Assembly: GCA_017553695.1 (NCBI GenBank)
Contig: JAFZKG010000030.1
Span: forward strand, 1 to 51,524
Direction of reading: 5' to 3'
Origin: Lachnospiraceae bacterium
GTDB lineage: Bacteria; Bacillota; Clostridia; Lachnospirales; Lachnospiraceae
Length of the DNA stretch: 51,524 nt
Below are positions 1-9,190 of this stretch, in pieces. Position numbers and translations under genes: made by a program. The stretch's first letter is position 1, and the number at the start of each line of letters is the position of its first letter. A model generated the notes under the pieces. It was not told the origin of the DNA, did no database searches, and was given only the letters and a program-made list of their open reading frames with translations.

Positions 1-1101
1 AATATACAGGTCTCTCTGGATGACCTTGGTCGCATTCTCTCCGTCCAGCACCGAGCCATCTTCCAATGTAATGCTCTCATCCAGGAATTTCAGGATATCC
101 TGAATGACTGCCGGTGTCAGAGAAATGACGCCGTCCACGGTCTCGCCATATCCTTCTTCATAAGATGCGGCCGTGATCTCAGCGACCCGGGCAAAATGCG
201 GATTGAAATTGGAGTCATGTGCCTCTCCCGCATACATATAGCCGAACAGCTGGATCTCCTGATCCGTGATCCCGGAGTCAAAGGCCTGTCCCATCGGAAT
301 GATGTCGTATACGCTCATGAAATCACCGATTTCCAATACACCATCCTGAATTCTTACCGTACCGACAGATCCTGGGAACCCACCCGATGCCCGGATCTCC
401 GCGGAATTCTGTGCCAGCATCAGATAGAACCGGTCCTTGCCATTTCCGCAGAATGCCCGGACCAGCGGGATATAATCCTTGAAATGCTCATAAGTCTCGA
501 CCAGTGAGGTGATCTTTTCGGTATAATCACCGACTGCTTCTTTTGAGATCGGTCCGAAATTGATGGCGTTCATTTTCGCGGCCATATCATCCACCGTCGG
601 AAGGATATCCTCCGCAAAATCCAAATAGGAATTGATCAGGGAAACATTAAAACCGTTTTCCGCCTTCAGGTCGGAGAGCGGATGCGATTTTGCCTCCAGG
701 ATAAACGGTTGGATCACGTCCTCGCAGGCGATATCCAGAATGCCCAGGAGTTCTTTTACTGCCTGGATATCATCTTTCATAAATGGGAATTTCCCGACCA
801 TCGTCCAGAACGGATCGTCGATCCTGGTTTTGAGCGAGATGCGGTCCGCATTTACTTCATCCATTGCACGTTCCGCACTGTTAAAATCATCATCTTTGAT
901 CGCGTACACGACACCTTTCAGGTTATTCTTCATGTCTTTCGCGCAGGATTTGAACGAATTCATTTCGTACAGTCCAACCACGATCACAACAGCCAGAAAG
1001 ATGATAATAATACTAATGATGATACTGATAATAAGAAACCGCGGAGATTTCTTTTTCTTTGTTTTATTCTCTTGTGTTATATTCGCAGTTTCAGCCATCA
1101 T
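1..1101 (-). CDS. DUF4012-family membrane-anchored protein (3' end missing)
   Basis: The reading frame is open from the ATG at 1101 to the window edge (367 codons), so the C-terminus is missing. The N-terminus is a short Lys-rich cytoplasmic segment, then one transmembrane helix at about residues 22-45 (FLIISIIISIIIIFLAVV), then a long extracytoplasmic part. Near residue 240 it carries LAQNSAEIRASGGFPGSVG, which resembles the 'QNxAELRxxGGFxGS' signature of DUF4012 proteins. That family is common in Gram-positive and actinobacterial polysaccharide loci and its biochemical role is not established. It diverges from the LCP ligase gene at 1192, and both flank glycosyltransferase genes, which fits a role in surface-glycan display. 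ATG 1101 and ATG 1098 are adjacent; neither has a ribosome site, and the -10 box ends 7 nt upstream. Family assignment is from pattern recognition. Confidence 0.8.
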   Translation of the reverse strand, partial: MMAETANITQENKTKKKKSPRFLIISIIISIIIIFLAVVIVVGLYEMNSFKSCAKDMKNNLKGVVYAIKDDDFNSAERAMDEVNADRISLKTRIDDPFWTMVGKFPFMKDDIQAVKELLGILDIACEDVIQPFILEAKSHPLSDLKAENGFNVSLINSYLDFAEDILPTVDDMAAKMNAINFGPISKEAVGDYTEKITSLVETYEHFKDYIPLVRAFCGNGKDRFYLMLAQNSAEIRASGGFPGSVGTVRIQDGVLEIGDFMSVYDIIPMGQAFDSGITDQEIQLFGYMYAGEAHDSNFNPHFARVAEITAASYEEGYGETVDGVISLTPAVIQDILKFLDESITLEDGSVLDGENATKVIQRDLYI

Positions 1102-1108
1102 AACAGGT

Positions 1109-1137
1109 ATGATAATGAGTGCGGGAGGCAATGTCAA
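1109..1137 (-). promoter_or_regulatory. SigA-type promoter for the DUF4012 gene, leaderless spacing
   Basis: On the minus strand TTGACA (1132-1137) and TATCAT (1109-1114) are separated by exactly 17 bp. Only 7 nt lie between the -10 box and the ATG at 1101, so the expected start point falls on or next to the start codon and there is no room for a ribosome-binding site. Confidence 0.75.
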
Positions 1138-1165
1138 TGCATTTTCTCCGTACTTATGATATAAT
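1138..1165 (+). promoter_or_regulatory. Promoter for the LCP gene
   Basis: An extended -10 box, TGATATAAT, has its TATAAT at 1160-1165, with only a weak -35 match (TGCATT, 1138-1143, 16-bp spacing). It lies 26 nt before the ATG at 1192 and overlaps the divergent DUF4012 promoter region, so the two genes may be jointly controlled. Confidence 0.55.
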
Positions 1166-1191
1166 ACGCAGGCAAAAAATAAGTAAGAATC

Positions 1192-2634
1192 ATGCGCCAA
1201 AAAAGAACTTTTTTCAATCAAATACAAGATACTTTCCGCAGCTGGCCGGCCTGGAAAAAAGCCGGGATGATCATTGTCGTGATCCAATGGATCCTTTCAC
1301 TGATCGCCATCATCACAACGGCTGCCCTTGGGCTCTTAAGCCCGTCTGTTTTGCTGGTCCTGATTCTCCTGCTGATTGTATTCGGACTGCTGGCTTTTAT
1401 CATTCAGCACGACCGCAGCGTGCAGCTGGCCGGCAAGATCCTTTCCATCCTGCTCTGCCTGGCACTCCTTACCGGGGATGCCGCCCTGATCCGTATCAAC
1501 AGCTTCCTGGATAACGTCAGTGACAATCAGAAACAGGTTGAAAGCAAAGACACAGAAGTGGCTGAAGATACGTTTATTGTCCTGATCAGCGGAAACGATG
1601 CATATGGTGAACTGTCGGAAAACGGAACATCAGATGTAAATATTCTAGTCTGTGTGAATCCAAATACTCAGCAGGTCCTGTTAATCACTACGCCACGGGA
1701 TTTTTTCATTGAGCTCCCTGGCGTCAGTGAAGGACAGCGGGACAAACTGACCCATGCCGGCTTCTACGGCATGGAGGCACAGCTAGCCGCTCTGGAAGCG
1801 CTTTATGAGATCGATATCAACTATTATGTCTGGCTGAATTTCACTTCCTTCATCGAGATCGTTGACGCTATCGGCGGAGTCACCGTTTACAATGAATACT
1901 CTTTTGGATCCTGGGACGGGTTCTATTACTCAGAGGGAGAACTGGAGCTGGACGGCCTGCACGCTTTACACTTTGTCCGGGAGCGGAAAGCATTGGAAGA
2001 CGGCGATTTCGGAAGAGGCCGCCATCAGCAGATGGTCATCAGCAGCATGATCCGGAAATTGACTGATATCAATTCCCTGTCCACCTATAATCAACTTCTT
2101 ACAGCCGTTGAAAAAAACTGTACGACCAATATGCCGAAGAACCGGATGATGGAGATCGTGCAGTATCAGCTCAGTAAATCACCGAGCTGGCAGGTCACGT
2201 CTGTGCAGGCGGAGGGCGAGATCATGGGACAGGAATGCTATTCTTTCGCACCGCAGGTCCTTTCAGTCGTGATGCCGTATAAAGAATCGGTCATGAATAT
2301 CCGGAAACTGATTCGCGATTTCAATGCCGGTCTTCCGATTACAGCGAAACAAATGGATGAGAATTCCGATTACAGCTACTTTACGGATCCGGACCCGGTG
2401 GACTGGAGCAATTATCTTGATCTGGAAGGAAGGGGTGACAATCCTCAGAAGGAAGAAAAGACCACGTCTGAAGAGGATAAGACGACGTCCGAAGACGAGA
2501 CTTCATCCGAAGAGGAAACATCATCGGAGGAAGTGACTTCTATAGAAGAAGAAACTTCATCGGAAGGGGAAACAACGGAGGAAGTGACCACTGAAGAAAC
2601 CACCCCGGAGGAAGAGGTTTCCGAAGAAGGCTGA
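1192..2634 (+). CDS. LytR-CpsA-Psr (LCP) family glycopolymer transferase
   Basis: LCP enzymes move undecaprenyl-linked glycopolymers onto peptidoglycan at the outer membrane face. The 480-residue protein has hydrophobic helices over about residues 18-105 and then the LCP catalytic domain: DTFIVLISGND, the strand ending LLITTPRDFF with the conserved Arg, GGVTVYNEYSF, and the HFVRERKALEDGDFGRGRHQ block that supplies the pyrophosphate-binding arginines. The last 60 residues are a low-complexity Thr/Ser/Glu tail (repeats of TSSEEE), longer and more acidic than usual and probably a wall-spanning spacer. The gene ends 3 bp before the converging glycosyltransferase pseudogene. The neighbouring surface-glycan genes suggest it attaches that glycan. 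The ribosome site before ATG 1192 is weak. Confidence 0.9.
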   Translation: MRQKRTFFNQIQDTFRSWPAWKKAGMIIVVIQWILSLIAIITTAALGLLSPSVLLVLILLLIVFGLLAFIIQHDRSVQLAGKILSILLCLALLTGDAALIRINSFLDNVSDNQKQVESKDTEVAEDTFIVLISGNDAYGELSENGTSDVNILVCVNPNTQQVLLITTPRDFFIELPGVSEGQRDKLTHAGFYGMEAQLAALEALYEIDINYYVWLNFTSFIEIVDAIGGVTVYNEYSFGSWDGFYYSEGELELDGLHALHFVRERKALEDGDFGRGRHQQMVISSMIRKLTDINSLSTYNQLLTAVEKNCTTNMPKNRMMEIVQYQLSKSPSWQVTSVQAEGEIMGQECYSFAPQVLSVVMPYKESVMNIRKLIRDFNAGLPITAKQMDENSDYSYFTDPDPVDWSNYLDLEGRGDNPQKEEKTTSEEDKTTSEDETSSEEETSSEEVTSIEEETSSEGETTEEVTTEETTPEEEVSEEG

Positions 2635-2637
2635 GAA

Positions 2638-3702
2638 TTATTTATTCCACGTCTTTTTGAATTTCGTGTAGTTTTTCGAATCGAACAGTTTGTAATACAG
2701 GGTACCGGCAAAGGAAACATGGCTTGCCAGTTTCATGACCCGGTATCTTTTTTCCGCGTACTGCTGGATCATCGGCTCCAGCTGCATGACATAGGTGCGC
2801 AGACCTTCCGCGTCTTTGCGGCCCATCTTTTTATCATCGGATTTCACCAGTACCACTGCTTAGTAGCTGACAAGCGAGATCGCAAGGCGCTTGATGAAGA
2901 ATCGCTTGCGGAAATCCTCGGTCGGTTTGTTGAAATGATAATAGTCCATCATCCGGGTATAGACCTGTTTCAGGTCGTTTGCCCGACGCGCCTGATTGGT
3001 AAAGTCCACGCTCTGCCCGGCGCTACCGATCTGATAATCGTAAAAGAAGTATGGCAGAAGCAGGACCTGATCTACCCGAAGGAACGGCAGGATCGCGTAT
3101 TCCTGATCTTCAAAGAACACTTTTTCCGACATACGGAAATCCATCCGCCTGAGGAAGTCGGTACGGTAGCAGAGCCCGTGGAAAGAATAGGAGGTTGCCA
3201 TCTGATCAAAAAGCAGGGAAAACTCTTCCATGGAGACTTCCGCACCATAAAGGGCTGTATCTTCGGAAGCGATGTCTTCCGGGATCAGGACCGGATACTC
3301 GATCACGTTCCCGCTTCCGATATTGATGGACTTATACCCCATGACCACTGCATCCGCACTGCTTCTTCCCAGCGCGTCCAGCACCTTTTTCAGGTTTTCG
3401 CTTTCGATCCAGTCGTCCGAGTCCACCACTTTATAGAACCGTCCCGTGGCGATCTCCAGGCCTGCATTGATGCCCGACCCGTGGCCGCCGTTCTCTTTGT
3501 CGATCACGCGGACCTGATCCGGGTATTTCTCCGCATAGGCATTTGCCACCTGCAGGGTACCATCCTGAGAACCATCGTTGATCACGATGATCTCCAGACG
3601 GTCATCCAGGCCTGCCATGGAATCCAGACAAACATGCAGAAATTTTTCGGAATTATATGCCGGTACGGCAATGGTAAGCTGTTTCAAGACTCCTCCGGTC
3701 AC
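2638..3702 (-). pseudogene. Family 2 glycosyltransferase split by an in-frame TAA
   Basis: From GTG 3702 the frame encodes a GT-A glycosyltransferase: VPAYNSEKFL near the N-terminus, INDGSQDGT, and the nucleotide/metal motif VVDSDDWIE. It stops at a TAA at 2860-2862 after ...KRLAISLVSY. The same frame then continues without interruption to 2638 and encodes KSDDKKMGRKDAEGL and a basic C-terminus. The total of about 354 codons is the usual length for this clostridial GT2 type, whose C-terminal helix follows a 'SYY...'-like segment. A single base change (for example TAT to TAA) would explain it. The GTG start overlaps the stop of the upstream GT2 gene (GTGA), so the two are co-translated. The 280-residue N-terminal piece keeps the whole catalytic domain and may be active. 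Sequencing error or readthrough cannot be excluded. Confidence 0.75.
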
Positions 3703-4475
3703 GTATATTTTCTGACCCCATTATAGGCGTAACTGATCATGCAAAATAGCGCGCGCACCGCGCCGATCCCCAGTATCCTGAGGCTGTGGTAATGGTCCGA
3801 GGCAGCCTTCCGTTTATTATTCGATTTGCTTCCCTTAACCATGCGGTATTTCACGAGCGGCTCATTGATGCCGGCCGCCGCACCGCCCTCTTTTAAGATC
3901 TGCATCCAGCAGATGTAATCCTCACAGTATTCGTCATGCTCCATCGGATGCGCAAGCGCCATCTCGCGTTTCAGAACAGCCGATGAGCAGGTTACATAAT
4001 TGGTTTTCAGCATTTCCCGGAAGGTGACGCGTGCCGGGACCGGTATGGTTTTCTGCAGACTGTTTCCGTCCGCATCCACCAGTTCCCGCCCGGTAAAGCA
4101 AAGACGGACATCTTCTCCATCCTCTTCGAAAACGGCCATCTGTTTTTCCAGTTTTTCCGGAGCCCACCAGTCGTCGCAATCCAGAAAAGCAACGTATTCT
4201 CCCCGCGCTTCTTTTACGCCTTTGTTACGGGTTGCGGCAACGCCTTCATTATTGTCATTTCGGAAATAACGCAGGCTGCGGTTTTCTTTTCCAGACTCCT
4301 GCATCAGGTCGCTGACAACCTGCTGCGTCTCATCCTGTGAACAGTCATCCACCACGAGAATCTCGATCATTTCCGGATACGTCTGATCGGTCACGGAACA
4401 GACCGCCTGCCGGATAAAACCGACGGCGTTGTATGCCGGGATAATGACCGATACTTTTGGTTCTGTGCTGTTCAT
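3699..4475 (-). CDS. Family 2 glycosyltransferase
   Basis: A 258-residue GT-A glycosyltransferase predicted to add a sugar to a lipid-linked glycan on the cytoplasmic face of the membrane. Visible motifs are VSVIIPAYNAVGF at the N-terminus, VVDDCSQDET, and the DxD-type metal site FLDCDDWWAP near residue 95. The acceptor-side segment YCEDYICWMQILKEGG near residue 175 resembles the usual E-D catalytic region. It is the first gene of a two-gene unit with the interrupted glycosyltransferase at 2638-3702 (4-nt overlap), and it diverges from the glycosyltransferase at 4606. Donor sugar and acceptor cannot be read from the sequence. Confidence 0.9.
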   Translation of the reverse strand: MNSTEPKVSVIIPAYNAVGFIRQAVCSVTDQTYPEMIEILVVDDCSQDETQQVVSDLMQESGKENRSLRYFRNDNNEGVAATRNKGVKEARGEYVAFLDCDDWWAPEKLEKQMAVFEEDGEDVRLCFTGRELVDADGNSLQKTIPVPARVTFREMLKTNYVTCSSAVLKREMALAHPMEHDEYCEDYICWMQILKEGGAAAGINEPLVKYRMVKGSKSNNKRKAASDHYHSLRILGIGAVRALFCMISYAYNGVRKYT

Positions 4476-4536
4476 ATCCTGAGAATTCTATCACACCCGC
4501 GTCGCTGGTGTCAAAAACAGGATACCGCCCGGAAAA

Positions 4537-4565
4537 TGGACAGCGCCGCATAAATACGCTATACT
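4537..4565 (+). promoter_or_regulatory. Promoter for the glycosyltransferase at 4606
   Basis: TGGACA (4537-4542) and TATACT (4560-4565) are 17 bp apart. They sit in the 118-130 bp gap between two diverging glycosyltransferase genes, about 40 nt before the start. Confidence 0.55.
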
Positions 4566-4605
4566 TTCAGCAGATAAAATATCAAAATGCGGATTGAGGT
4601 ATCCA

Positions 4606-5556
4606 TTGAATTCCACACTTGCAGTTGTCGTAACCTATAACCGGCTGGAACTGCTGAAAGAAGGCTTGGAAGCGCTTCTTCAGCAGACGGTTCCCTGCGA
4701 TATTCTGATCGTGGACAACGCAAGCACCGACGAAACGCCTCTCTGGGCGGACGAATTCCGCAGATCACATCCAACGGTTTTTTATGAGAATACCGGGGCG
4801 AATCTGGGTGGTGCCGGCGGGTTCAACTTTGGCATGCGGCGCGGCGTGGAACTGGGATATGAGTATGTCTGGATCATGGACGATGACGCGATCGCGAACC
4901 CGGATGCATTGGAGGAACTGCAGAAGGCCGGCGCAAAGCTGACAGCACGGGATCCGCAGCAAGAACCGCCATATGGCTTCCTTGCCAGCGTGGTCTACTG
5001 GACAGACGGCGCACTCTGCGAAATGAACCGCCAGCGGACAAGATCGCATTATCTGCTGCTGGAGGATGTGAAACAGGCACTTTCTGATGACCAGCTGATC
5101 CCGATCGAGACTGCCACCTTTGTTTCCCTTCTGATCCCGGCAGAAACGATCCGAAAAGTCGGACTTCCGATCAAAGAATTCTTCATCTGGAGTGACGACG
5201 TGGAATACACGGTGCGTGTCACGATCCGTAATCAGATGCCGGCCTATATCGTGCCGACGAGCGGGATCATTCATAAAACGAAAAACAATGCCGGCAGTGA
5301 CATCGTCATGGATGATGCGGATCGGATCGACCGCTACCGCTATGCGGTCCGGAACGGCTGCTACGCATACCGCCATTACAGTTTCAGGCATTTCTGCGGA
5401 TATCTGTTCAACCTCTGCAAGAGCTGGTTCCGCGTATGGTTCGGCGCGAAAGACCACAAATTAAAAAGAAGCCACGTCATCGTGAGCAGCTTCTTCAAAG
5501 GTCTTTTCTTCCACCCGCCGGTGGAATATGTCACATCTCCGGATCCGAAAAAATAG
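4606..5556 (+). CDS. Galactofuranosyl/rhamnosyl-transferase-like family 2 glycosyltransferase
   Basis: A GT2 enzyme of about 316 residues of the GlfT/rhamnosyltransferase-like type: VVVTYNRLELL, LIVDNASTDETP, NTGANLGGAGGFNFGM (the Gly-rich loop characteristic of this subgroup) and the metal motif WIMDDDA, followed by FFIWSDDVEYTVR in the acceptor half. It probably extends a surface polysaccharide on the inner membrane face. The open frame could begin at TTG 4594, but TTG 4606 has GAGG six nt upstream (4596-4599) and lies closer to the domain start, so I prefer 4606. The 3' end overlaps the converging gene by 26 bp with no terminator visible. The sugar specificity is inferred only from overall similarity. 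Confidence 0.85.
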   Translation: MNSTLAVVVTYNRLELLKEGLEALLQQTVPCDILIVDNASTDETPLWADEFRRSHPTVFYENTGANLGGAGGFNFGMRRGVELGYEYVWIMDDDAIANPDALEELQKAGAKLTARDPQQEPPYGFLASVVYWTDGALCEMNRQRTRSHYLLLEDVKQALSDDQLIPIETATFVSLLIPAETIRKVGLPIKEFFIWSDDVEYTVRVTIRNQMPAYIVPTSGIIHKTKNNAGSDIVMDDADRIDRYRYAVRNGCYAYRHYSFRHFCGYLFNLCKSWFRVWFGAKDHKLKRSHVIVSSFFKGLFFHPPVEYVTSPDPKK

Positions 5557-6469
5557 TCCGGTTTTCTTCAAAGTATTCTTTCATGGCCGCATTCTGCGGT
5601 CCGAACGAGAAATGCCCCACCAGCACATTTTCACTGACCAGGACAGGCCTGGACGCATTGACGCAATACGCGCAGATGCTTTCTTCATCCATGCCGACCG
5701 GATAGCGCATGTTCACTTCGAAATAATGCATGTCTTCCCACAGGGAACGTTCAAATAAGATCGCGCCAATGCTGAAGCGCACCGGACACGGCCGCTCTTC
5801 CAATGGTTCTGCGGAAAACATCCGATTCAATTCATCAATCGAAGGGATGAATCCGCCTTCGCCCCAGAAGAACTTCGCTACCTTCGGATCGTTCTCGATG
5901 ATATGTTCCGGACCAGCTGCATAGACCGGCTTTTCGCCAAACATTTCAGCATATTTTTCCGTTAATCCCAGCTTTTCCAGTATGCGCACATGACCATAGC
6001 CATTGACCGGGATCAGCGGCGCGATGACGCCTGCCTGATACTGCCCTTCTTTCGCATGTTCATATGCCCGCAACATGTTTTCGAAAAAACCTTCACAGAG
6101 AAAGATATCCTCATCCAGTTTGAAGACCAGCTTTGCATTTGGATGCAGGGACAACGCGACATTCTGCACCAGGGAAACGTGGTTTTCTTTTGTGGAAAGA
6201 TAGGACCAGTCATTCTCCTCGCACATCTGATCGATCTCAGACACAAACTTGCCGGACGTGATGATACAGACGTCCATCCCCGGCATCAGATATTTCCGGA
6301 ATCTGCCGAAAACGCCCGGATACAGGTAGTCCTTATACCCAGCCAACATCATGACCATTTTGTCAGAACCGTGAGAGCGGTTTTTGAACTGGTAATGGCA
6401 TTTCAGCCGCTTGGCTTCCCGCATTTTCCATCTTTTATCACTTAATGATTTATGTAAGTCAGGATTCAT
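5531..6469 (-). CDS. Putative glycosyltransferase (GT-A-like), last gene of the surface-glycan run
   Basis: A 312-residue soluble protein whose first half resembles a GT-A nucleotide-binding domain: VMMLAGYKDYLYPGVFGR, DVCIITSGK, then AKLVFKLDEDIFLCEGFF, where DED sits where a DxD metal motif is expected. The second half has FSIGAILFERSLWEDM and PVGMDEESICAYC, which resemble an acceptor region. I do not recognise a named family with certainty. The start overlaps the end of the Wzy-Wzx gene by 11 bp, so it is translationally coupled to the polysaccharide genes. A glycosyltransferase or glycan-modifying transferase is the most likely role. Confidence 0.65.
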   Translation of the reverse strand: MNPDLHKSLSDKRWKMREAKRLKCHYQFKNRSHGSDKMVMMLAGYKDYLYPGVFGRFRKYLMPGMDVCIITSGKFVSEIDQMCEENDWSYLSTKENHVSLVQNVALSLHPNAKLVFKLDEDIFLCEGFFENMLRAYEHAKEGQYQAGVIAPLIPVNGYGHVRILEKLGLTEKYAEMFGEKPVYAAGPEHIIENDPKVAKFFWGEGGFIPSIDELNRMFSAEPLEERPCPVRFSIGAILFERSLWEDMHYFEVNMRYPVGMDEESICAYCVNASRPVLVSENVLVGHFSFGPQNAAMKEYFEENRTIFSDPEM

Positions 6470-9188
6470 TTGCGTCTCCCGTTTCCCCGCCTTTCAGGTG
6501 CGACATCAGGATATCCAGGATCTCCCGTGCCATCGGCTCCCGTAACAATATTAGAATAACAGCATAAACTGCAAAGAACAAGACCGCGGATATCAGCAGC
6601 GTGACGAAGTTGCCCAGATCCAGCAGAAGTACCCAGAAGCATGCAGCACAGCCTGCCACGACAGCGATCACGATCTTCCAGTACTGCACCGGACGGAACG
6701 CGTCTCCGATATCATCCTTGCGCAGCGCAATGATCTGTACAGCCAGCACGACGCCCTCTGCAACCAGAGTTCCGATCGCAGCTCCCGTCGCTCCCAGTTT
6801 CGGAATCAAAAAGGCATTCAGGATCAGGTCCACGACCGCTCCTGCGATCTCCGAATATAAGACATATCTTTCCTTGCCAAGCGGAACCAGGATCTGGATT
6901 CCCAATAGTCCCGTCAGACCAATGAACAACAGGGTCGGCATCAGGATCTGCATCGGCAGGATGGCGCCCATGAAGTCCGAACCGGAAAGCAGCAGCACGC
7001 CGTTCTTCGCGAAGATCATAAAATAGATCAGTACCGGTATCGAGAAGACAAACACGAAATTGATCGCTTTCTTCGTGATCCGCTTGAATTCCTCCATCTG
7101 TCCGTTCTGCACATAATACGAAACACGCGGCAGCAAAACGGTTCCAAGCGATGTGACAATGGCCACCAGGATCGTCTTGATTCGGACGGCAGCATGGTAG
7201 TATCCGACGTCCGTATCGGTCTTCATGAATCCCAGCATGACGTTGTCCAGATTGGTATAGATCGTCACGGCGCAGGCCATGGAGAAAAAGATCATGACCG
7301 GCTTGAGATGCTGCTTCAGGTCATAACTGCCAAGCGGTTTTAAGATGATATATTTTCTCGCATGAATGATATTCAGGATATATCCCAGAGAAGTTGCCCC
7401 GACACCGATGGCGCCGTAAATGATATAGTCGCTTTGTTCATGGACCAGAAGGAACATACAGATCACGCCAATCGCATTGAATATGATCGACCGGATCGTA
7501 ATGTACGTATATTTTTCCAGCGCCTTGTACAGCCACTCCATGCCGATCGCGCTGAACAGAAGCGTCGAACTGATGATGATCAGCAGTGTTTTTTCATTGC
7601 GGAGTTTCGGGATCACGATGATCGCAATCGCCAGGAACACATACGAAATCGCGCACATGATGATGTTTAGAATCAGGAGTTCCTGCGCGGTCTTGCTCAG
7701 TTTTTCCTTATCGTCCCGCACCCTTGCACAGGCACGCACGCCATAGGTCGGGATACCCAGTGCGGAAAACATCAGGAAATATTCAATAACAGAATTTGCA
7801 AACGAGACCCGTCCCGTTCCGGCCGAAAGAAGGACACGGGAAATATACGGGAATGAGATCAGCGGGAACACGAACCGTGAAACTGTCAGGATCGCGTTCA
7901 TGACGAAATTCTTTTTCACGGATACCGGACCAGCCTGTTTTTCTGCACGCTCCGCAGTCTGCATCTGCACATCCGGCTGCATCTCGTAAACACTCTTCAG
8001 CCAGCCTTTTTCATAAACGACAGCGCGCTCTCCGATCATGGCCGCTGCCAGGATCGGAAGCGGGATCACGCTCAGGTTGATCAGATTCGGTTCTGTGATG
8101 CTGTATAAACCGATCATGCCCAGAATGCATGCCAGCCAGAAATCCTTCCGTTTGTTGCTGCGGAGGATGGCAATGGTATAAAGTACCATCACTGCCAGCA
8201 GGAACAGAATGCCGAACTGGATCAGATGCTGCAGATAGGCGCAGTCAACATAGTTATATGCGCCGTCCAGATTTCCCGACCCATAACCGATCCATGTGAC
8301 GGACTGTCCGAATGGTTTGATCCCATATGTGGAAATGGCATTACTCCCGAGAGCTAACCTGCCGGAAAGGAATGCATCGATCTTCTGCCAGGATCCGGAG
8401 GCAGGATCATACAAAAGGCCGCCGAGTACCGCGAGGATACAGAAGACCCAGGGAAGTGCGACCAGTAATCCCTTCAGATGACTGGTAATGCGCCAATGGT
8501 TTTTAAAAAGCGTCTCAATCAGGAAGAAAATAAGGATTGCTGTTCCAAAGTAAAATGGCATCCGGGAATCAGTCTTCAGGAAGAAAAAGACGTTGACCAG
8601 TTCCAGAATCGCAAACTCCCAGACGCGTGCCCGCTCTTTCCGGAGAAACACATACTGAAACAGGAATCCGAGATAGATGGAGGCTCCGGTGCTCGCATAA
8701 ACAAATCCCAGGCTCTCCCGGAGGACCTGGCGTTCTCCCTGCATCCGGTACCAGATCATATTTTCGGTCAGACCGATCTGACTGCAGACTACAACGACAA
8801 ACAGAACTGCTGCCGTTAGGATGGCGGACGTCAGAATGATCCGCCGGCTGCTCTGTTTATAAGCTGCTCCAAAGATCAGAAAGACCGGAATGAATGTCCG
8901 GCTCTCCGAAAACCATGCGCTTAATGCGACCACGACCGCAAAGAGGCCATAGACCAGAATGACTTTCCAGGAATAAACTCTGCGGATGAAATTGAGGATG
9001 ATCACCAGAAGTGCGAGAGCAGCGCCAAGATAATCCATGCATTGCAGGATCGTCGGGAATACATTCGATGCGGAAAGCGCGCACCATTCCGTCAGACTTA
9101 ACAGCCTTCCAAGCAGGAAGACTATCCAGGCTGCAAGAAACAGCCTGTCTCCAAGGATCTTTTTATCGATTCGATTCACGATTTGCAT
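6459..9188 (-). CDS. Wzy polymerase-Wzx flippase fusion protein
   Basis: One uninterrupted frame encodes two membrane proteins that are normally separate. With the start at ATG 9188 the product has 909 residues. Residues 1 to about 395 are a multi-helix O-antigen ligase/polymerase-like domain with a large loop near residues 260-310 (GSGNLDGAYNYVDCAYLQHL lies in it). After a charged linker (about 400-425, rich in Q, E and K) comes a polysaccharide flippase of the Wzx/MATE-like type, starting NFVMNAILTVSRFVFPLIS and containing YTNLDNVMLGFMKTDTDVGY, a segment typical of Wzx. The polymerase would join repeat units outside and the flippase would move them across the membrane. An upstream in-frame ATG at 9239 lies inside the preceding gene; 9188 begins 2 nt after that gene's stop and is preferred. 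Confidence 0.85.
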   Translation of the reverse strand: MQIVNRIDKKILGDRLFLAAWIVFLLGRLLSLTEWCALSASNVFPTILQCMDYLGAALALLVIILNFIRRVYSWKVILVYGLFAVVVALSAWFSESRTFIPVFLIFGAAYKQSSRRIILTSAILTAAVLFVVVVCSQIGLTENMIWYRMQGERQVLRESLGFVYASTGASIYLGFLFQYVFLRKERARVWEFAILELVNVFFFLKTDSRMPFYFGTAILIFFLIETLFKNHWRITSHLKGLLVALPWVFCILAVLGGLLYDPASGSWQKIDAFLSGRLALGSNAISTYGIKPFGQSVTWIGYGSGNLDGAYNYVDCAYLQHLIQFGILFLLAVMVLYTIAILRSNKRKDFWLACILGMIGLYSITEPNLINLSVIPLPILAAAMIGERAVVYEKGWLKSVYEMQPDVQMQTAERAEKQAGPVSVKKNFVMNAILTVSRFVFPLISFPYISRVLLSAGTGRVSFANSVIEYFLMFSALGIPTYGVRACARVRDDKEKLSKTAQELLILNIIMCAISYVFLAIAIIVIPKLRNEKTLLIIISSTLLFSAIGMEWLYKALEKYTYITIRSIIFNAIGVICMFLLVHEQSDYIIYGAIGVGATSLGYILNIIHARKYIILKPLGSYDLKQHLKPVMIFFSMACAVTIYTNLDNVMLGFMKTDTDVGYYHAAVRIKTILVAIVTSLGTVLLPRVSYYVQNGQMEEFKRITKKAINFVFVFSIPVLIYFMIFAKNGVLLLSGSDFMGAILPMQILMPTLLFIGLTGLLGIQILVPLGKERYVLYSEIAGAVVDLILNAFLIPKLGATGAAIGTLVAEGVVLAVQIIALRKDDIGDAFRPVQYWKIVIAVVAGCAACFWVLLLDLGNFVTLLISAVLFFAVYAVILILLREPMAREILDILMSHLKGGETGDANES

Positions 9189-9190
9189 GC

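Noticed and set aside
2719..3726. Plus-strand open frame of 335 residues
   Set aside because: It is antisense to the glycosyltransferase genes, has no domain motif or ribosome site, and reflects codon bias of the opposite strand.
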